Positions 53,401 to 63,141 of a DNA stretch of 64,000 bases are shown piece by piece. The stretch is from Streptomyces cyaneogriseus subsp. noncyanogenus. GTDB lineage: Bacteria; Actinomycetota; Actinomycetes; Streptomycetales; Streptomycetaceae. The notes under the pieces were generated by a model that saw nothing but the letters and a program-made list of their open reading frames with translations, ran no database searches and had not been told where the DNA came from. Location of the stretch: NCBI RefSeq assembly GCF_000931445.1, contig NZ_CP010849.1, forward strand, positions 1 to 64,000. Reading direction: 5' to 3'. The translations under genes were made by a program, and so were the position numbers. Each line of letters starts with the position of its first letter. The stretch's first letter is position 1.

Positions 53401-56400
53401 TCGTCAATGAGAGACCGATGACCACGGCCACCTTGGCGTACGCCCTTGCCGCGTTGCCGACAAGCGGTACCTACACGCTCACTGTGGCTCCCGCCACGAT
53501 GAAGACCGGTACCTACAGTTTGGGGCTGTCGACTACCGCGGCTGCGTCCACCGCTGATTCCGGCCGCAAGAAAGAGACCAAGAGTTCGGCGAAGAAGGCT
53601 AGCGACCATGCCGGTGTTGATCGAGAAGCCTCCGCTGGTGGCACGGTGCCCACCGGCGCAGACGCATGGCAGCCGGACAAGCACAATCTCAAGGGCCTGG
53701 ACTGGCTGACCCGGCGCGGCGCCACCCCCAAGACTCCAGTCCGGCTGAGGGCTCCACCGGGCAAGACCGCGGTAAGTGGACATGTGCTCAGGCTGGACGG
53801 CAAGCCGTTGGCCGGCGTCAGCGTGCGGGTCGGCACGAAAAGAACACTCACGGACGCCAAAGGCCGCTTCCTGCTCGTCGGCATCAGCCCACAGGCCACC
53901 ACTCTGATCATCGACGGTTCCACCGCCAACACCAAGAAGCGTGCTTACGGCCGGTTCGAAATCCGCATCCATCCCAAAGCCGGCATGTCTGTGGATCTCG
54001 GCTTCCCGGTGTGGATGGCGCCGCTGGACACCAAACACACCGTCACCTTCGAAGCTACGGCGAAGAAAGACGTGGTCCTGACGACGCCGAGCATTCCTGG
54101 GCTCGAGGTCCGTATTCCTGCCGGCTCGGTGGTACGTGACGAGGACGGCAAGCCCGTCACCGAACTCGGGATCACCGCGATCCCGATCGACAGGCCGCCG
54201 TTCCCCCTGCCCGAGGACGGCATCGTTCCGGTCTACTTCACCGTCCAGCCCGGCGGAACCTATGTCTTCCCCAAGGGCGCCCAGATCATCTACCCCAACT
54301 ACACCCGCGAGCCGCCGGGCACCCGCGTGGACTTCATGGACTACGACCCGGACGGCAAGGGCTGGTACGTCTACGGGCACGGCGAGGTCAGCGCCGACGG
54401 CACCCAGGTCATCCCTGACGCTAAAACGCGGGTGTGGGCCTTCCACGGCGCCATGTTCAACGTCCCGTCACTGCCGAACTGGCTGACCGGCTGGATGGAT
54501 GACACCCTCAGCTGGCTCTCCGGTGACCCGGTCGAGCTGTCCACCGGCCTACTCACCGATACCCATACCGACCTGGCCATCAACGACAGCCTGACTCCCA
54601 TCGAGATCTCCCGAACCTACTGGCAGGGAGACACCTCCAAGCGAGCCTTCGGCATCGGACGCGACCTGATCTACAACGCGTTCCTGCACTCCGAGGAACA
54701 GTACAAGGAAGTCGACCTGTATCTGCCCGGCGGGCGCAAGGTGCACTACGTACGCACCTCTTCCGGCACCAGCTTCCGCGACGCTGTCTTCCAGCCCACC
54801 AGCGCCTCCGGCAGTTTCCGCAGCACGATGATCAAGTGGAACGCTGGCTGGGAGCTGTCCTTCCCCGACGGCACCGTCTGGGAGTTCCCCCAGTACTCCC
54901 CCCTCAACGAGATACGCGACCGCTACGGCAATACGCTCACGCTTACGCGTGCCAATCGTATTCGCGGACCGATTACCCGACTCGTCACTTCCAACGGCCG
55001 TTGGATCAACCTCACCTACGATGCCCAGAACCGGGTCACCCAGGCACGGGACAACACCGGCCGCACCACTGCCTACACCTACGACAGTGTGGGGCGGCTC
55101 GAGACGGTCACCGACCCGGCGGGGAAGGTGAGCTCCTTCACCTACGACGGCACTTCGAACCGGATCGCGACCGCGAAGGATGCCCGCGGCATCGTCTACA
55201 TGACCAACACCTACGACACCGTGGGCCGGGTCAAGAAGCAGACGCTGACCGAGGGCCAGGAGTACACCTTCGCCTACACCCAGACCGGCACCGGCCAGAT
55301 CACCGCCACCGAGGTGACCCAGCCGGGCGGGTCGGTCCGGAAGGTGGAGTTCGACACCAGCGGCTTCGGCATCTCGGACACCCAGGCCTACGGAACGGCT
55401 CTGGCCCGCACGACCGTCTACGAGCGCGGTACTAAGCACCGCATCAATGCCGTCATCGATCCCTACGGCCGCCGCACCGAACTCTCCTATGACAACGCGA
55501 ACCACATAACAGGCGCCACCGAACTTGCCGGGACCGCCCAAGCACGCTCCGCCAGCACCGTGGTCTTCGATGGCCCCTACGACCAGCCCAGCAGCATCAC
55601 CGATCCCCTCGGTCACACCACTCAACTCACGTACGAGCCCAACGGTGATCTGACGAAGGTCACCGATCCCGAGGGCCGTAAAACCACCTTCACCTACACC
55701 AGCACAGGCCAGGTTAAAACGGTCACCGACAACGCGAACGCCACCACCACCTACACCTACGACAACGGTGATCTAACCCAGGTGAAGGACGCGGAGGGGC
55801 GTGTCACCCAGCAGTTCACGGATGCGGCCGGCCGGGTCAGCGCCGTCACCGACGAGGCGGGCTCGCTGTCCGCGATCACCTACGACAAGCTCAACCAGAG
55901 CCGGGAGATCGCCGACCCGCTCGGTCACACCACCGCGCTGGGATATGACGCCAACGGCAACCTCACCACCCTGACCGATGCCCGCGGCAACACCACCACC
56001 TGGGCCTACGACAACGCCGACCGCCCCAAGACCGCTACCGACCCGCTCGGCGCCCAGGCCTCCTTCGAGTACGACACGGCCGGCCTGCTGAAGACGGCCA
56101 CCAGCCTCTCCGGCAAGGCCGCCACCGCCGAGTACGACCTGCTCGGCCGACCCAAGACCACCAAGTACGGCGTCAACCCGCTCGGTCAGGCCGAGTCCAC
56201 CGTCACCTACGGCTACGACGCCAAGGACCTGCTCAAGCAGATTACCGACAGCCAGAACGGCACCCAGTCCTTCACCTACGACGCCTACGACCGCCCGGCC
56301 ACCAGCACCGGCCCCACCGGCACCGTCAGCTATGACTACGACAACGCCGACCGCCGCACCCTGATGACCGCCTCCGGCACAAGCACCACCTACGGCTACG

Positions 56401-58316
56401 ACAAGTCCAGCATCCTGACCTCCGTCAAGACCGGCACCCAGGAGGTCACCTTGGGCCTGGACGCCGCAGGCCGGGAGAAGAGCGCCGCTCTGCCTGGCGG
56501 CATCACCCGCACCACCGGCTACGACACCACCGGCGTCATCGAATCTTTGACCTACGCTCAGGGCACCAAGGCCATCGGCGACCTGACCTACACCAGGGAC
56601 GTGCGCGCCCTGCAGACTGGCCTGACCGGCTCCTTGGCGAAGATCGCCTTGCCCGCCGCGGAGAGCGGGACCGAGTTCGGCAAGGACAACCGGATCACCA
56701 CCTACGCCGGCCGCACCTTCACCTACGACACCGACGGCCAGCTCAAGAACGACGGCATCCGCACCTACACCTGGAACGCCCGCGGCGAACTCACCAACCT
56801 CATCAAGGCAGGCACCGCCTCCTCCTTCGCCTACGATCCGCTCGGCGGCAGGATGTCCAAGACCACCGGCGGCACCACCAACCGCTACCTCACTGACGGC
56901 AACAATCCGCTGGTCGAGCAGGACAGTGCTGGGGCGACGAAGGCGACGGTGGCCACCTCCGGCCTGGACGAGTTCCTCACCCGCACCGAAGCCGGCAAAA
57001 CCCAGATCTATCTCACTGACGCTCTCGGCACCGTGGTCGGTCTGGCCAACACCGATGGCACCATCGCCACCAGCTACGCCTACGACCCGAACGGCACCCC
57101 CACCGCCTCCGGCGCCACCTCGTCCAACCCCTACACCTTCACCGGCCGCGAAGACGACGGCACCGGACTGCTCTACTACCGCAACCGCTACTACGACCCT
57201 CAAACCGGCCGCTTCATCTCCCAGGACCCCATCGGCCACGCCGGAGGCACCAACCTCTACCAGTACGCCCTGTCCTCCCCCACCACCTACACCGACCCCA
57301 CCGGCAACAACCCCATGATCGCTGGATGCGTCATCGGCGGCCTCTTCGACGGCGGCATGGACTGGCTCGCCCAACGTCTGTCCGGCCGCAAAGTCAACTG
57401 GGGCCAAGTCGGCCAATCCGCCGTCATCGGCTGCCTCAGCGGCACGCTCGGCGCCGGTATCGGGGCCAAGATAGGCAGCCGAGTCAACTGCACCTCCCCC
57501 AACAGCTTCACCGGCGACACCCCTGCCCTCATGGCCGACGGCACCCACAAGCCCATCAAGGACATCAAAATCGGCGACATCGTCCTCGCCACCGACCCCG
57601 AAACCGGAGAAACCGGACCACGCAAGGTCACCACCCTTATCAATGGCGAAGGCTACAAACAACTCGTCGACATCACACTCAAAACCGACGAGTCCAAAGA
57701 CTCCTCAACAGAGAAGATAACCGCCACCAACGGGCATCCCTTCTGGGTCCCGACGCTCCACCGGTGGATAGAAGCCGACGATCTTAAGGCCGGACAGTGG
57801 CTGCAGACCAGCGCTGGTACCTGGGTCCAGATCACTTCCGTACGCCACCGGACACAGTCCGGCTCGGTCTACAACCTCACCGTTGACGATCTCCACACCT
57901 ACCATGCCGTGGCTGGCGCCACACCAGTACTGGTTCACAACTGTGGCAGCAAAGCAGGCGAAGCAATCGTTCATCTTGACCGAACCGCTGGGCATGCGTC
58001 GATCACGGTGCGCCATGGGGATGACATCCTTCATACTGAACAGGCCGGTGTGCCTGGAACACGTGCAGTTCCGCAGAACTTCGTCGGCGAGCTGTCCGAT
58101 TTCAGAGTCGATGTTCGCATTCCTCTCCCTAACGCGAGCCGTGCAAGGTCCTACCAAGACGTCACTCTCGGGCGGGACTTGGGCGCTTATGATGAAGCGA
58201 CCAGAAGCTGCATCACCTACTGCGCCGAGGTACTGCGGGCGGGTGGAGTGCAAGGCATCCCCATAGAAGAGGGAAGTCTCGCAATTACGAGGTGGCTTAT
58301 TAAAATGCACGGGTAG
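50433..58316 (+). CDS. Secreted Rhs/YD-repeat polymorphic toxin with Hint domain
   Basis: A 2627-residue protein. Signal peptide 1-36. A first YD-repeat pair (about 85-118) precedes two IPT/TIG domains (about 125-275), a long run of related beta-sandwich repeats (about 300-1035, each with PGQ and SGTYTL motifs) and a carboxypeptidase-regulatory-like domain (about 1110-1170). A DUF6531-like start (DPVELSTGLLTDTHTDL, near 1364) leads into some 35 YD repeats and the core motif GRFISQDPIGHAGGTNLYQY (about 2257). A Hint domain (about 2357-2504) ends in VLVHN. The last 123 residues form a distinct domain with His near 2521 (GHASITV) and Cys near 2593 and 2596 (RSCITYCAEVLRAGG), suggesting a permuted papain-like toxin. 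The usual Cys directly before NSF in Hint is Pro here. Confidence 0.93.
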   Translation: MRSRGRLLRSVREGRHRLVTVGTLVLALAAGAVSAEALPTEPKPSKSSAPTASADAPSFSSKAKPAPQKTDTVDTAEPTTGNAVYAYDAANRLVGVTDPDGETARYRYDAAGNRLGIDRFTSSTLSVLSVVPVRAPVGAKLTLSGTGFSSRAEGNTVTIGGKKVVVASASATRLVVTVPADATSGRVTVSTGGSTAEGLEPFTLASAPAVSKVEPASGPPGTEVTITGAHFAKAASDNVVRFNGGTLAETIQATDGTLTVKVPAAATSGRITVQTQDGKATSASDFLIPLSEDEETFETTIRTAINDAPSSVAVTQAGKRARLFFDADQGQDLSVGFTQATFTPSGTAELIDPRGDVVGTSSNILPGSDDWEVRDLPVSGTYTLVVNPSSTTTGSVTVTLSEPVGGELSFAGNPAATVMSRAGQDGLWTFTASVGESFSLGIDTASMTDSLTARLYAPGGEQVDSLSVSKAFDGSLDLDKLPASGIYTLYLDPANGATGTATVTISHFASAASLDPQADPKQLAISRPGQDGTAVFTGTAGQKVSLGITSAGFTTFVTYYVYAPDGSKVDSFTVSAAGTTDWDSAALPQSGTYQLRMSPARLGTGALTTTLSTLVDAGRLSSTGSSEFVDISRLGQNAEATFNASSGDDLSLAVTENTFTTVASLTVTAPSGAKVAPSVSVTSGKAHTQGLSDLPEAGTYTVTVDPFSGAQGSMKLTLSTDITVNAAVDGTSVSATAARPGQRIRARFSAGSDLVSVGLTSNTINQSTDLTLIGPAGGNGDAVGAVGKSTTQAAHLGPLYAGSAYTLLLEPQLAGTGSVTLWLSAPAKAGALSATGRTGTINRPGQQLEYTLAAQAGDGTSALFTGTTLTGTTAVKILSPASAVPNSLGNLTTSPTDVDVRAPLAAGTHRILVQPSKPVTGSTTATAVADVDGGVLTVDGSSRSASIGTAGQNARFTFTGTTGQKLTLNLGTAPPSAWYLSIYGPNDKWLVNERPMTTATLAYALAALPTSGTYTLTVAPATMKTGTYSLGLSTTAAASTADSGRKKETKSSAKKASDHAGVDREASAGGTVPTGADAWQPDKHNLKGLDWLTRRGATPKTPVRLRAPPGKTAVSGHVLRLDGKPLAGVSVRVGTKRTLTDAKGRFLLVGISPQATTLIIDGSTANTKKRAYGRFEIRIHPKAGMSVDLGFPVWMAPLDTKHTVTFEATAKKDVVLTTPSIPGLEVRIPAGSVVRDEDGKPVTELGITAIPIDRPPFPLPEDGIVPVYFTVQPGGTYVFPKGAQIIYPNYTREPPGTRVDFMDYDPDGKGWYVYGHGEVSADGTQVIPDAKTRVWAFHGAMFNVPSLPNWLTGWMDDTLSWLSGDPVELSTGLLTDTHTDLAINDSLTPIEISRTYWQGDTSKRAFGIGRDLIYNAFLHSEEQYKEVDLYLPGGRKVHYVRTSSGTSFRDAVFQPTSASGSFRSTMIKWNAGWELSFPDGTVWEFPQYSPLNEIRDRYGNTLTLTRANRIRGPITRLVTSNGRWINLTYDAQNRVTQARDNTGRTTAYTYDSVGRLETVTDPAGKVSSFTYDGTSNRIATAKDARGIVYMTNTYDTVGRVKKQTLTEGQEYTFAYTQTGTGQITATEVTQPGGSVRKVEFDTSGFGISDTQAYGTALARTTVYERGTKHRINAVIDPYGRRTELSYDNANHITGATELAGTAQARSASTVVFDGPYDQPSSITDPLGHTTQLTYEPNGDLTKVTDPEGRKTTFTYTSTGQVKTVTDNANATTTYTYDNGDLTQVKDAEGRVTQQFTDAAGRVSAVTDEAGSLSAITYDKLNQSREIADPLGHTTALGYDANGNLTTLTDARGNTTTWAYDNADRPKTATDPLGAQASFEYDTAGLLKTATSLSGKAATAEYDLLGRPKTTKYGVNPLGQAESTVTYGYDAKDLLKQITDSQNGTQSFTYDAYDRPATSTGPTGTVSYDYDNADRRTLMTASGTSTTYGYDKSSILTSVKTGTQEVTLGLDAAGREKSAALPGGITRTTGYDTTGVIESLTYAQGTKAIGDLTYTRDVRALQTGLTGSLAKIALPAAESGTEFGKDNRITTYAGRTFTYDTDGQLKNDGIRTYTWNARGELTNLIKAGTASSFAYDPLGGRMSKTTGGTTNRYLTDGNNPLVEQDSAGATKATVATSGLDEFLTRTEAGKTQIYLTDALGTVVGLANTDGTIATSYAYDPNGTPTASGATSSNPYTFTGREDDGTGLLYYRNRYYDPQTGRFISQDPIGHAGGTNLYQYALSSPTTYTDPTGNNPMIAGCVIGGLFDGGMDWLAQRLSGRKVNWGQVGQSAVIGCLSGTLGAGIGAKIGSRVNCTSPNSFTGDTPALMADGTHKPIKDIKIGDIVLATDPETGETGPRKVTTLINGEGYKQLVDITLKTDESKDSSTEKITATNGHPFWVPTLHRWIEADDLKAGQWLQTSAGTWVQITSVRHRTQSGSVYNLTVDDLHTYHAVAGATPVLVHNCGSKAGEAIVHLDRTAGHASITVRHGDDILHTEQAGVPGTRAVPQNFVGELSDFRVDVRIPLPNASRARSYQDVTLGRDLGAYDEATRSCITYCAEVLRAGGVQGIPIEEGSLAITRWLIKMHG

Positions 58317-58350
58317 CGACTGCGAGAGCTCGGCAGAATGGAGAGTGGCA

Positions 58351-58785
58351 ATGTCCTTGCCTGACGGTTGGGAGTGGCTGGACGAGACTCCGTCCGAGTG
58401 GTCTCCCCCCTCAGAGCTGCGCACCCCAACAGGGTTGCTCCGAGTTGACCTGCCGATCAAAATGCTATCGAGCAACACGCTGGGGAACGACCTCATCGAA
58501 CTGGTGGGTCGCCTGCTGAGCGAGAGTGCCCGCTTCAACATCTGGTTCGGCTCGGAGGCTAAAGGTAAAGCGAATTCTCCGAAGCAGCTAGCGGTGCTGT
58601 CACAGACGATGAACAAACAACTGCACCACATCTACGAGGCTTGGAAGCCCTTCATCGGCGCCTATAAGGCATCCGGTGGGAGAGTGGGAACATTTAAGTC
58701 CGAGGAAAATGCACTGCGGCAGGCTTTGACCGACGCAATAAATATCCTTTCCGCAACCCGAAAAAGCTTCCGGGGTGGCGACTGA
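58351..58785 (+). CDS. Putative immunity protein for the Rhs toxin
   Basis: A 144-residue cytosolic protein (no signal) of unknown family, beginning MSLPDGWEWLDETPSEW, with a helical second half (LAVLSQTMNKQLHHIYEAWK). ATG at 58351 follows GGAG. It starts 34 bp after the toxin stop in the same direction and is lower in GC than the surroundings, both typical of immunity genes next to polymorphic toxins. Role inferred only from position, size and composition. Confidence 0.6.
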   Translation: MSLPDGWEWLDETPSEWSPPSELRTPTGLLRVDLPIKMLSSNTLGNDLIELVGRLLSESARFNIWFGSEAKGKANSPKQLAVLSQTMNKQLHHIYEAWKPFIGAYKASGGRVGTFKSEENALRQALTDAINILSATRKSFRGGD

Positions 58786-59076
58786 GAGGATTCCGCCACT
58801 CGCCTTCGAAGCGTATATCTGTGTAACGGGCAGTAATCCCTGCGGTATGCCCGCTGCGTGAAGTATGCGTAAGGGGCGGCGGGCTGCCCGACGAGCAACG
58901 GGCTCTTCGCGAGAGGCTGAGGGCGGAGGGGCAAAGCGGCCTTCCAGACAACTGTTTGACGCACATCGACCGACGACGCTTTTTCATCCATGCCATCAGT
59001 CAGCTACAAACCCGGTTGTTCTTCAACGCAGACCACGGTGAGGCACCTGCGCTCCCCTAGATGGGTTCTTAGGACG

Positions 59077-60144
59077 ATGACCAGTAGACGCAAGCTGCTA
59101 ACCGTCTCGGCGGCAACGGCCGCTGGAGCCGGCGGTCTTACCGCTGTCGGCGTCACATCCCTGCCTAACGGCTCGTCCAACCGACAGAAGAAGGCGCCAG
59201 CCCATCTGCGCGGAGTGGTGCCGCTGCCGTATGCGCAGTTCATCTCATTCGACATCACTGGGGAGAGCGAACGCGTCGACGCGTTGCGCGCCGCACATCA
59301 AGCCATCATGGCGATTGACGGTGGCAGCGTCGCCGCGTGGCTGGCACTGGGCGAAGGCGTATTTGCCTCTTCCACAAACAAGCCGCGGCACCTGAAGCGG
59401 ATGCCATCGTTTGCAGGTGACGTACTGGACCCTGTTCGGTCACATGGCGACCTCATACTCCACATTACTGGATCCTCAGCCCGTGTTGTACAGCAGGCCG
59501 TCGAACAGACACTGCGTGCACTGCCACAACAGCAGGTGCGCTGGCGCGCGGACGGCACTCGTCCTGAAAACCGCATTGAAAACGGCCGAGGCCTCTCCCG
59601 TAACCCGTTCCACTTCACCGAAGGGCACGGAAACCCCGGCACCGCGGCCGAAATCACCGAACGCGCGACCGTCAGGGATTATCAGGGTGAGCCCTCTTGG
59701 GCCATCGGAGGCAGCTATGAGGTAATCCGGATCATCCGGCTCGCCACCGACTTCTGGGGCCGGGACACCATCGAGGAACAGGAACGCATCATCGGCCGAC
59801 GCAAGGAAGGCCGGTGGCTGGACGGCACACCCAGCACCGAACGGGCCATATTCGCCGCCGATCCTCACGGTAAGACCACTCCACTCGATGCACACGTACG
59901 CAGAGCAGCACCCGACCGTCGCAATCCTCCCCCGACGGTCCGACGCAGCTACAACTACCACCGAGGCCCCGACGAGCAAGGGCTAATCTTTTCCTGCTTT
60001 CAAAGTGACTTGAAGAAGGGCTTTGAAGCGGTACAGCGCAGGCTGCAAGGCGAGGCCTTGGCCAAGTACACACTCACCGTCGGAGGCGGCTATTTCTTCG
60101 TCCCGCCACCCGGCGACGCATGGCTCCGTGCGACCGCAGATTGA
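59077..60144 (+). CDS. Tat-exported DyP-type peroxidase
   Basis: A 355-residue dye-decolourising peroxidase. The twin-arginine signal TSRRKLLTVSAATAAGAGG is followed by the DyP fold. The proximal haem ligand is probably His273 (DAHVRRAAPD), and the C-terminal block SYNYHRGP, GLIFSCFQSDLKKGFEAV and GGGYFFVPP is characteristic. The catalytic GxxDG motif reads HFTEG (179-183), so the distal Asp is Glu and the first Gly is His. Downstream GGSYEVIRIIRLATDFW and EEQERIIGRRK are conserved. ATG at 59077 is set by the Tat motif, with AGGA just upstream. It stands alone between the immunity gene and an IS fragment. Confidence 0.87.
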   Translation: MTSRRKLLTVSAATAAGAGGLTAVGVTSLPNGSSNRQKKAPAHLRGVVPLPYAQFISFDITGESERVDALRAAHQAIMAIDGGSVAAWLALGEGVFASSTNKPRHLKRMPSFAGDVLDPVRSHGDLILHITGSSARVVQQAVEQTLRALPQQQVRWRADGTRPENRIENGRGLSRNPFHFTEGHGNPGTAAEITERATVRDYQGEPSWAIGGSYEVIRIIRLATDFWGRDTIEEQERIIGRRKEGRWLDGTPSTERAIFAADPHGKTTPLDAHVRRAAPDRRNPPPTVRRSYNYHRGPDEQGLIFSCFQSDLKKGFEAVQRRLQGEALAKYTLTVGGGYFFVPPPGDAWLRATAD

Positions 60145-60276
60145 AGTTTCCCCTGGTGGGCACCTGGAAGACTGAGTCGCGTCCGCTGGACTGGTGGTAT
60201 CGACACCCCCTCGGTTACCTCATCTTTGAGGCTATGCGGTGAGTTCGGTGGGCAGGGTGGTCTCGTCAGACTTTAA

Positions 60277-60516
60277 CGAGCTCGTGCACGGTAGGCGGTG
60301 AGGCGTCGAGGATGGCGGCGGGGCTCGGTGTTCACATCTGCCGCGCCGACGTCAGGTCCGCAGTCTGCTGGTGGGACAGCAGGGCGGCGACGGCCTGGAC
60401 AGTGTCGCTCATGTGCTCGCGGCGGCCGAGGTGGCGGGTCAGAGCTCGCCAGTTCTTCAGGTGAGCGATGCCGTGCTCGACGCGGATGCGTCGTGACGAA
60501 TGTGCCTTGCGCTGCC
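60277..60516 (-). pseudogene. 3' end of ISx with terminal repeat
   Basis: 60277-60311 is the 35-bp inverted terminal repeat matching 42933-42967. On the - strand 60516-60332 encodes RIRVEHGIAHLKNWRALTRH, LGRREHMSDTVQAVAALLS and HQQTADLTSARQM with its stop, the C-terminus of an IS5-like transposase. It runs into linker array 3, so the 5' part is missing. Confidence 0.78.
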
Positions 60517-62994
60517 TCGTATAACTTCGTATAATGTATCCTATACGAAGTTATTACGCGCCAGTTCTTCAGGTGAGTGATGCCGTGCTCGACGCGGATG
60601 TCGTCTAACTTCGTATAATGTATCCTATACGAAGTTATTACGCGCCAGTTCTTCAGGTGAGTGATGCCGTGCTCGACGCGGATGTCGTCTAACTTCGTAT
60701 AATGTATCCTATACGAAGTTATTACGCGCCAGTTCTTCAGGTGAGTGATGCCGTGCTCGACGCGGATGTCGTCTAACTTCGTATAATGTATCCTATACGA
60801 AGTTATTACGCGCCAGTTCTTCAGGTGAGTGATGCCGTGCTCGACGCGGATGTCGTCTAACTTCGTATAATGTATCCTATACGAAGTTATTACGCGCCAG
60901 TTCTTCAGGTGAGTGATGCCGTGCTCGACGCGGATGTCGTCTAACTTCGTATAATGTATCCTATACGAAGTTATTACGCGCCAGTTCTTCAGGTGAGTGA
61001 TGCCGTGCTCGACGCGGATGTCGTCTAACTTCGTATAATGTATCCTATACGAAGTTATTACGCGCCAGTTCTTCAGGTGAGTGATGCCGTGCTCGACGCG
61101 GATGTCGTCTAACTTCGTATAATGTATCCTATACGAAGTTATTACGCGCCAGTTCTTCAGGTGAGTGATGCCGTGCTCGACGCGGATGTCGTCTAACTTC
61201 GTATAATGTATCCTATACGAAGTTATTACGCGCCAGTTCTTCAGGTGAGTGATGCCGTGCTCGACGCGGATGTCGTCTAACTTCGTATAATGTATCCTAT
61301 ACGAAGTTATTACGCGCCAGTTCTTCAGGTGAGTGATGCCGTGCTCGACGCGGATGTCGTCTAACTTCGTATAATGTATCCTATACGAAGTTATTACGCG
61401 CCAGTTCTTCAGGTGAGTGATGCCGTGCTCGACGCGGATGTCGTCTAACTTCGTATAATGTATCCTATACGAAGTTATTACGCGCCAGTTCTTCAGGTGA
61501 GTGATGCCGTGCTCGACGCGGATGTCGTCTAACTTCGTATAATGTATCCTATACGAAGTTATTACGCGCCAGTTCTTCAGGTGAGTGATGCCGTGCTCGA
61601 CGCGGATGTCGTCTAACTTCGTATAATGTATCCTATACGAAGTTATTACGCGCCAGTTCTTCAGGTGAGTGATGCCGTGCTCGACGCGGATGTCGTCTAA
61701 CTTCGTATAATGTATCCTATACGAAGTTATTACGCGCCAGTTCTTCAGGTGAGTGATGCCGTGCTCGACGCGGATGTCGTCTAACTTCGTATAATGTATC
61801 CTATACGAAGTTATTACGCGCCAGTTCTTCAGGTGAGTGATGCCGTGCTCGACGCGGATGTCGTCTAACTTCGTATAATGTATCCTATACGAAGTTATTA
61901 CGCGCCAGTTCTTCAGGTGAGTGATGCCGTGCTCGACGCGGATGTCGTCTAACTTCGTATAATGTATCCTATACGAAGTTATTACGCGCCAGTTCTTCAG
62001 GTGAGTGATGCCGTGCTCGACGCGGATGTCGTCTAACTTCGTATAATGTATCCTATACGAAGTTATTACGCGCCAGTTCTTCAGGTGAGTGATGCCGTGC
62101 TCGACGCGGATGTCGTCTAACTTCGTATAATGTATCCTATACGAAGTTATTACGCGCCAGTTCTTCAGGTGAGTGATGCCGTGCTCGACGCGGATGTCGT
62201 CTAACTTCGTATAATGTATCCTATACGAAGTTATTACGCGCCAGTTCTTCAGGTGAGTGATGCCGTGCTCGACGCGGATGTCGTCTAACTTCGTATAATG
62301 TATCCTATACGAAGTTATTACGCGCCAGTTCTTCAGGTGAGTGATGCCGTGCTCGACGCGGATGTCGTCTAACTTCGTATAATGTATCCTATACGAAGTT
62401 ATTACGCGCCAGTTCTTCAGGTGAGTGATGCCGTGCTCGACGCGGATGTCGTCTAACTTCGTATAATGTATCCTATACGAAGTTATTACGCGCCAGTTCT
62501 TCAGGTGAGTGATGCCGTGCTCGACGCGGATGTCGTCTAACTTCGTATAATGTATCCTATACGAAGTTATTACGCGCCAGTTCTTCAGGTGAGTGATGCC
62601 GTGCTCGACGCGGATGTCGTCTAACTTCGTATAATGTATCCTATACGAAGTTATTACGCGCCAGTTCTTCAGGTGAGTGATGCCGTGCTCGACGCGGATG
62701 TCGTCTAACTTCGTATAATGTATCCTATACGAAGTTATTACGCGCCAGTTCTTCAGGTGAGTGATGCCGTGCTCGACGCGGATGTCGTCTAACTTCGTAT
62801 AATGTATCCTATACGAAGTTATTACGCGCCAGTTCTTCAGGTGAGTGATGCCGTGCTCGACGCGGATGTCGTCTAACTTCGTATAATGTATCCTATACGA
62901 AGTTATTACGCGCCAGTTCTTCAGGTGAGTGATGCCGTGCTCGACGCGGATGTCGTCTAACTTCGTATAATGTATCCTATACGAAGTTATTACG
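60517..62994. repeat. Linker array 3: thirty loxP-like linker repeats (assembly artefact)
   Basis: Period 84 bp, exactly 29 x 84 + 42 bp: a linker plus 42-43 bp of ISx 3' coding sequence. Every loxP spacer reads ATGTATCC instead of ATGTATGC, and from the second copy on the left arm has the same A-to-C change. Identical errors in all copies show that one read segment was replicated. The block opens a spurious 1001-codon - strand frame. Confidence 0.95.
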
Positions 62995-63104
62995 CTCGTT
63001 GGAGGGGCGGTCAGGCAAGACCGCCCCTGGCACACCACCAGCCCACTACACTCCGGACGACGCCTGTGACCAGGCCAGATAGCGAAACGCTGCTGGAGTA
63101 CTAG
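62995..63104. mobile_element. Solo right end of an IS701-type element
   Basis: 62995-63100 matches the right terminal repeat of the element at 29017-30588 at 104 of 106 positions, followed by CTAG at 63101-63104. The rest of the element is absent, replaced on the left by linker array 3. It is probably the edge of a second full copy lost in assembly. Confidence 0.85.
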
Positions 63105-63141
63105 CGCGTGTCTCTTTGATGGGTTGGTCAGTTGATCGGAT

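Noticed and set aside
55773..57662. A 629-codon Gly/Val-rich frame opposite the Rhs gene
   Set aside because: Low-complexity antisense of the YD repeats with no start signal.
60517..62994. Engineered lox2272 sites
   Set aside because: The spacer ATGTATCC differs from both wild-type loxP and lox2272 (AAGTATCC). A shared read error is simpler.
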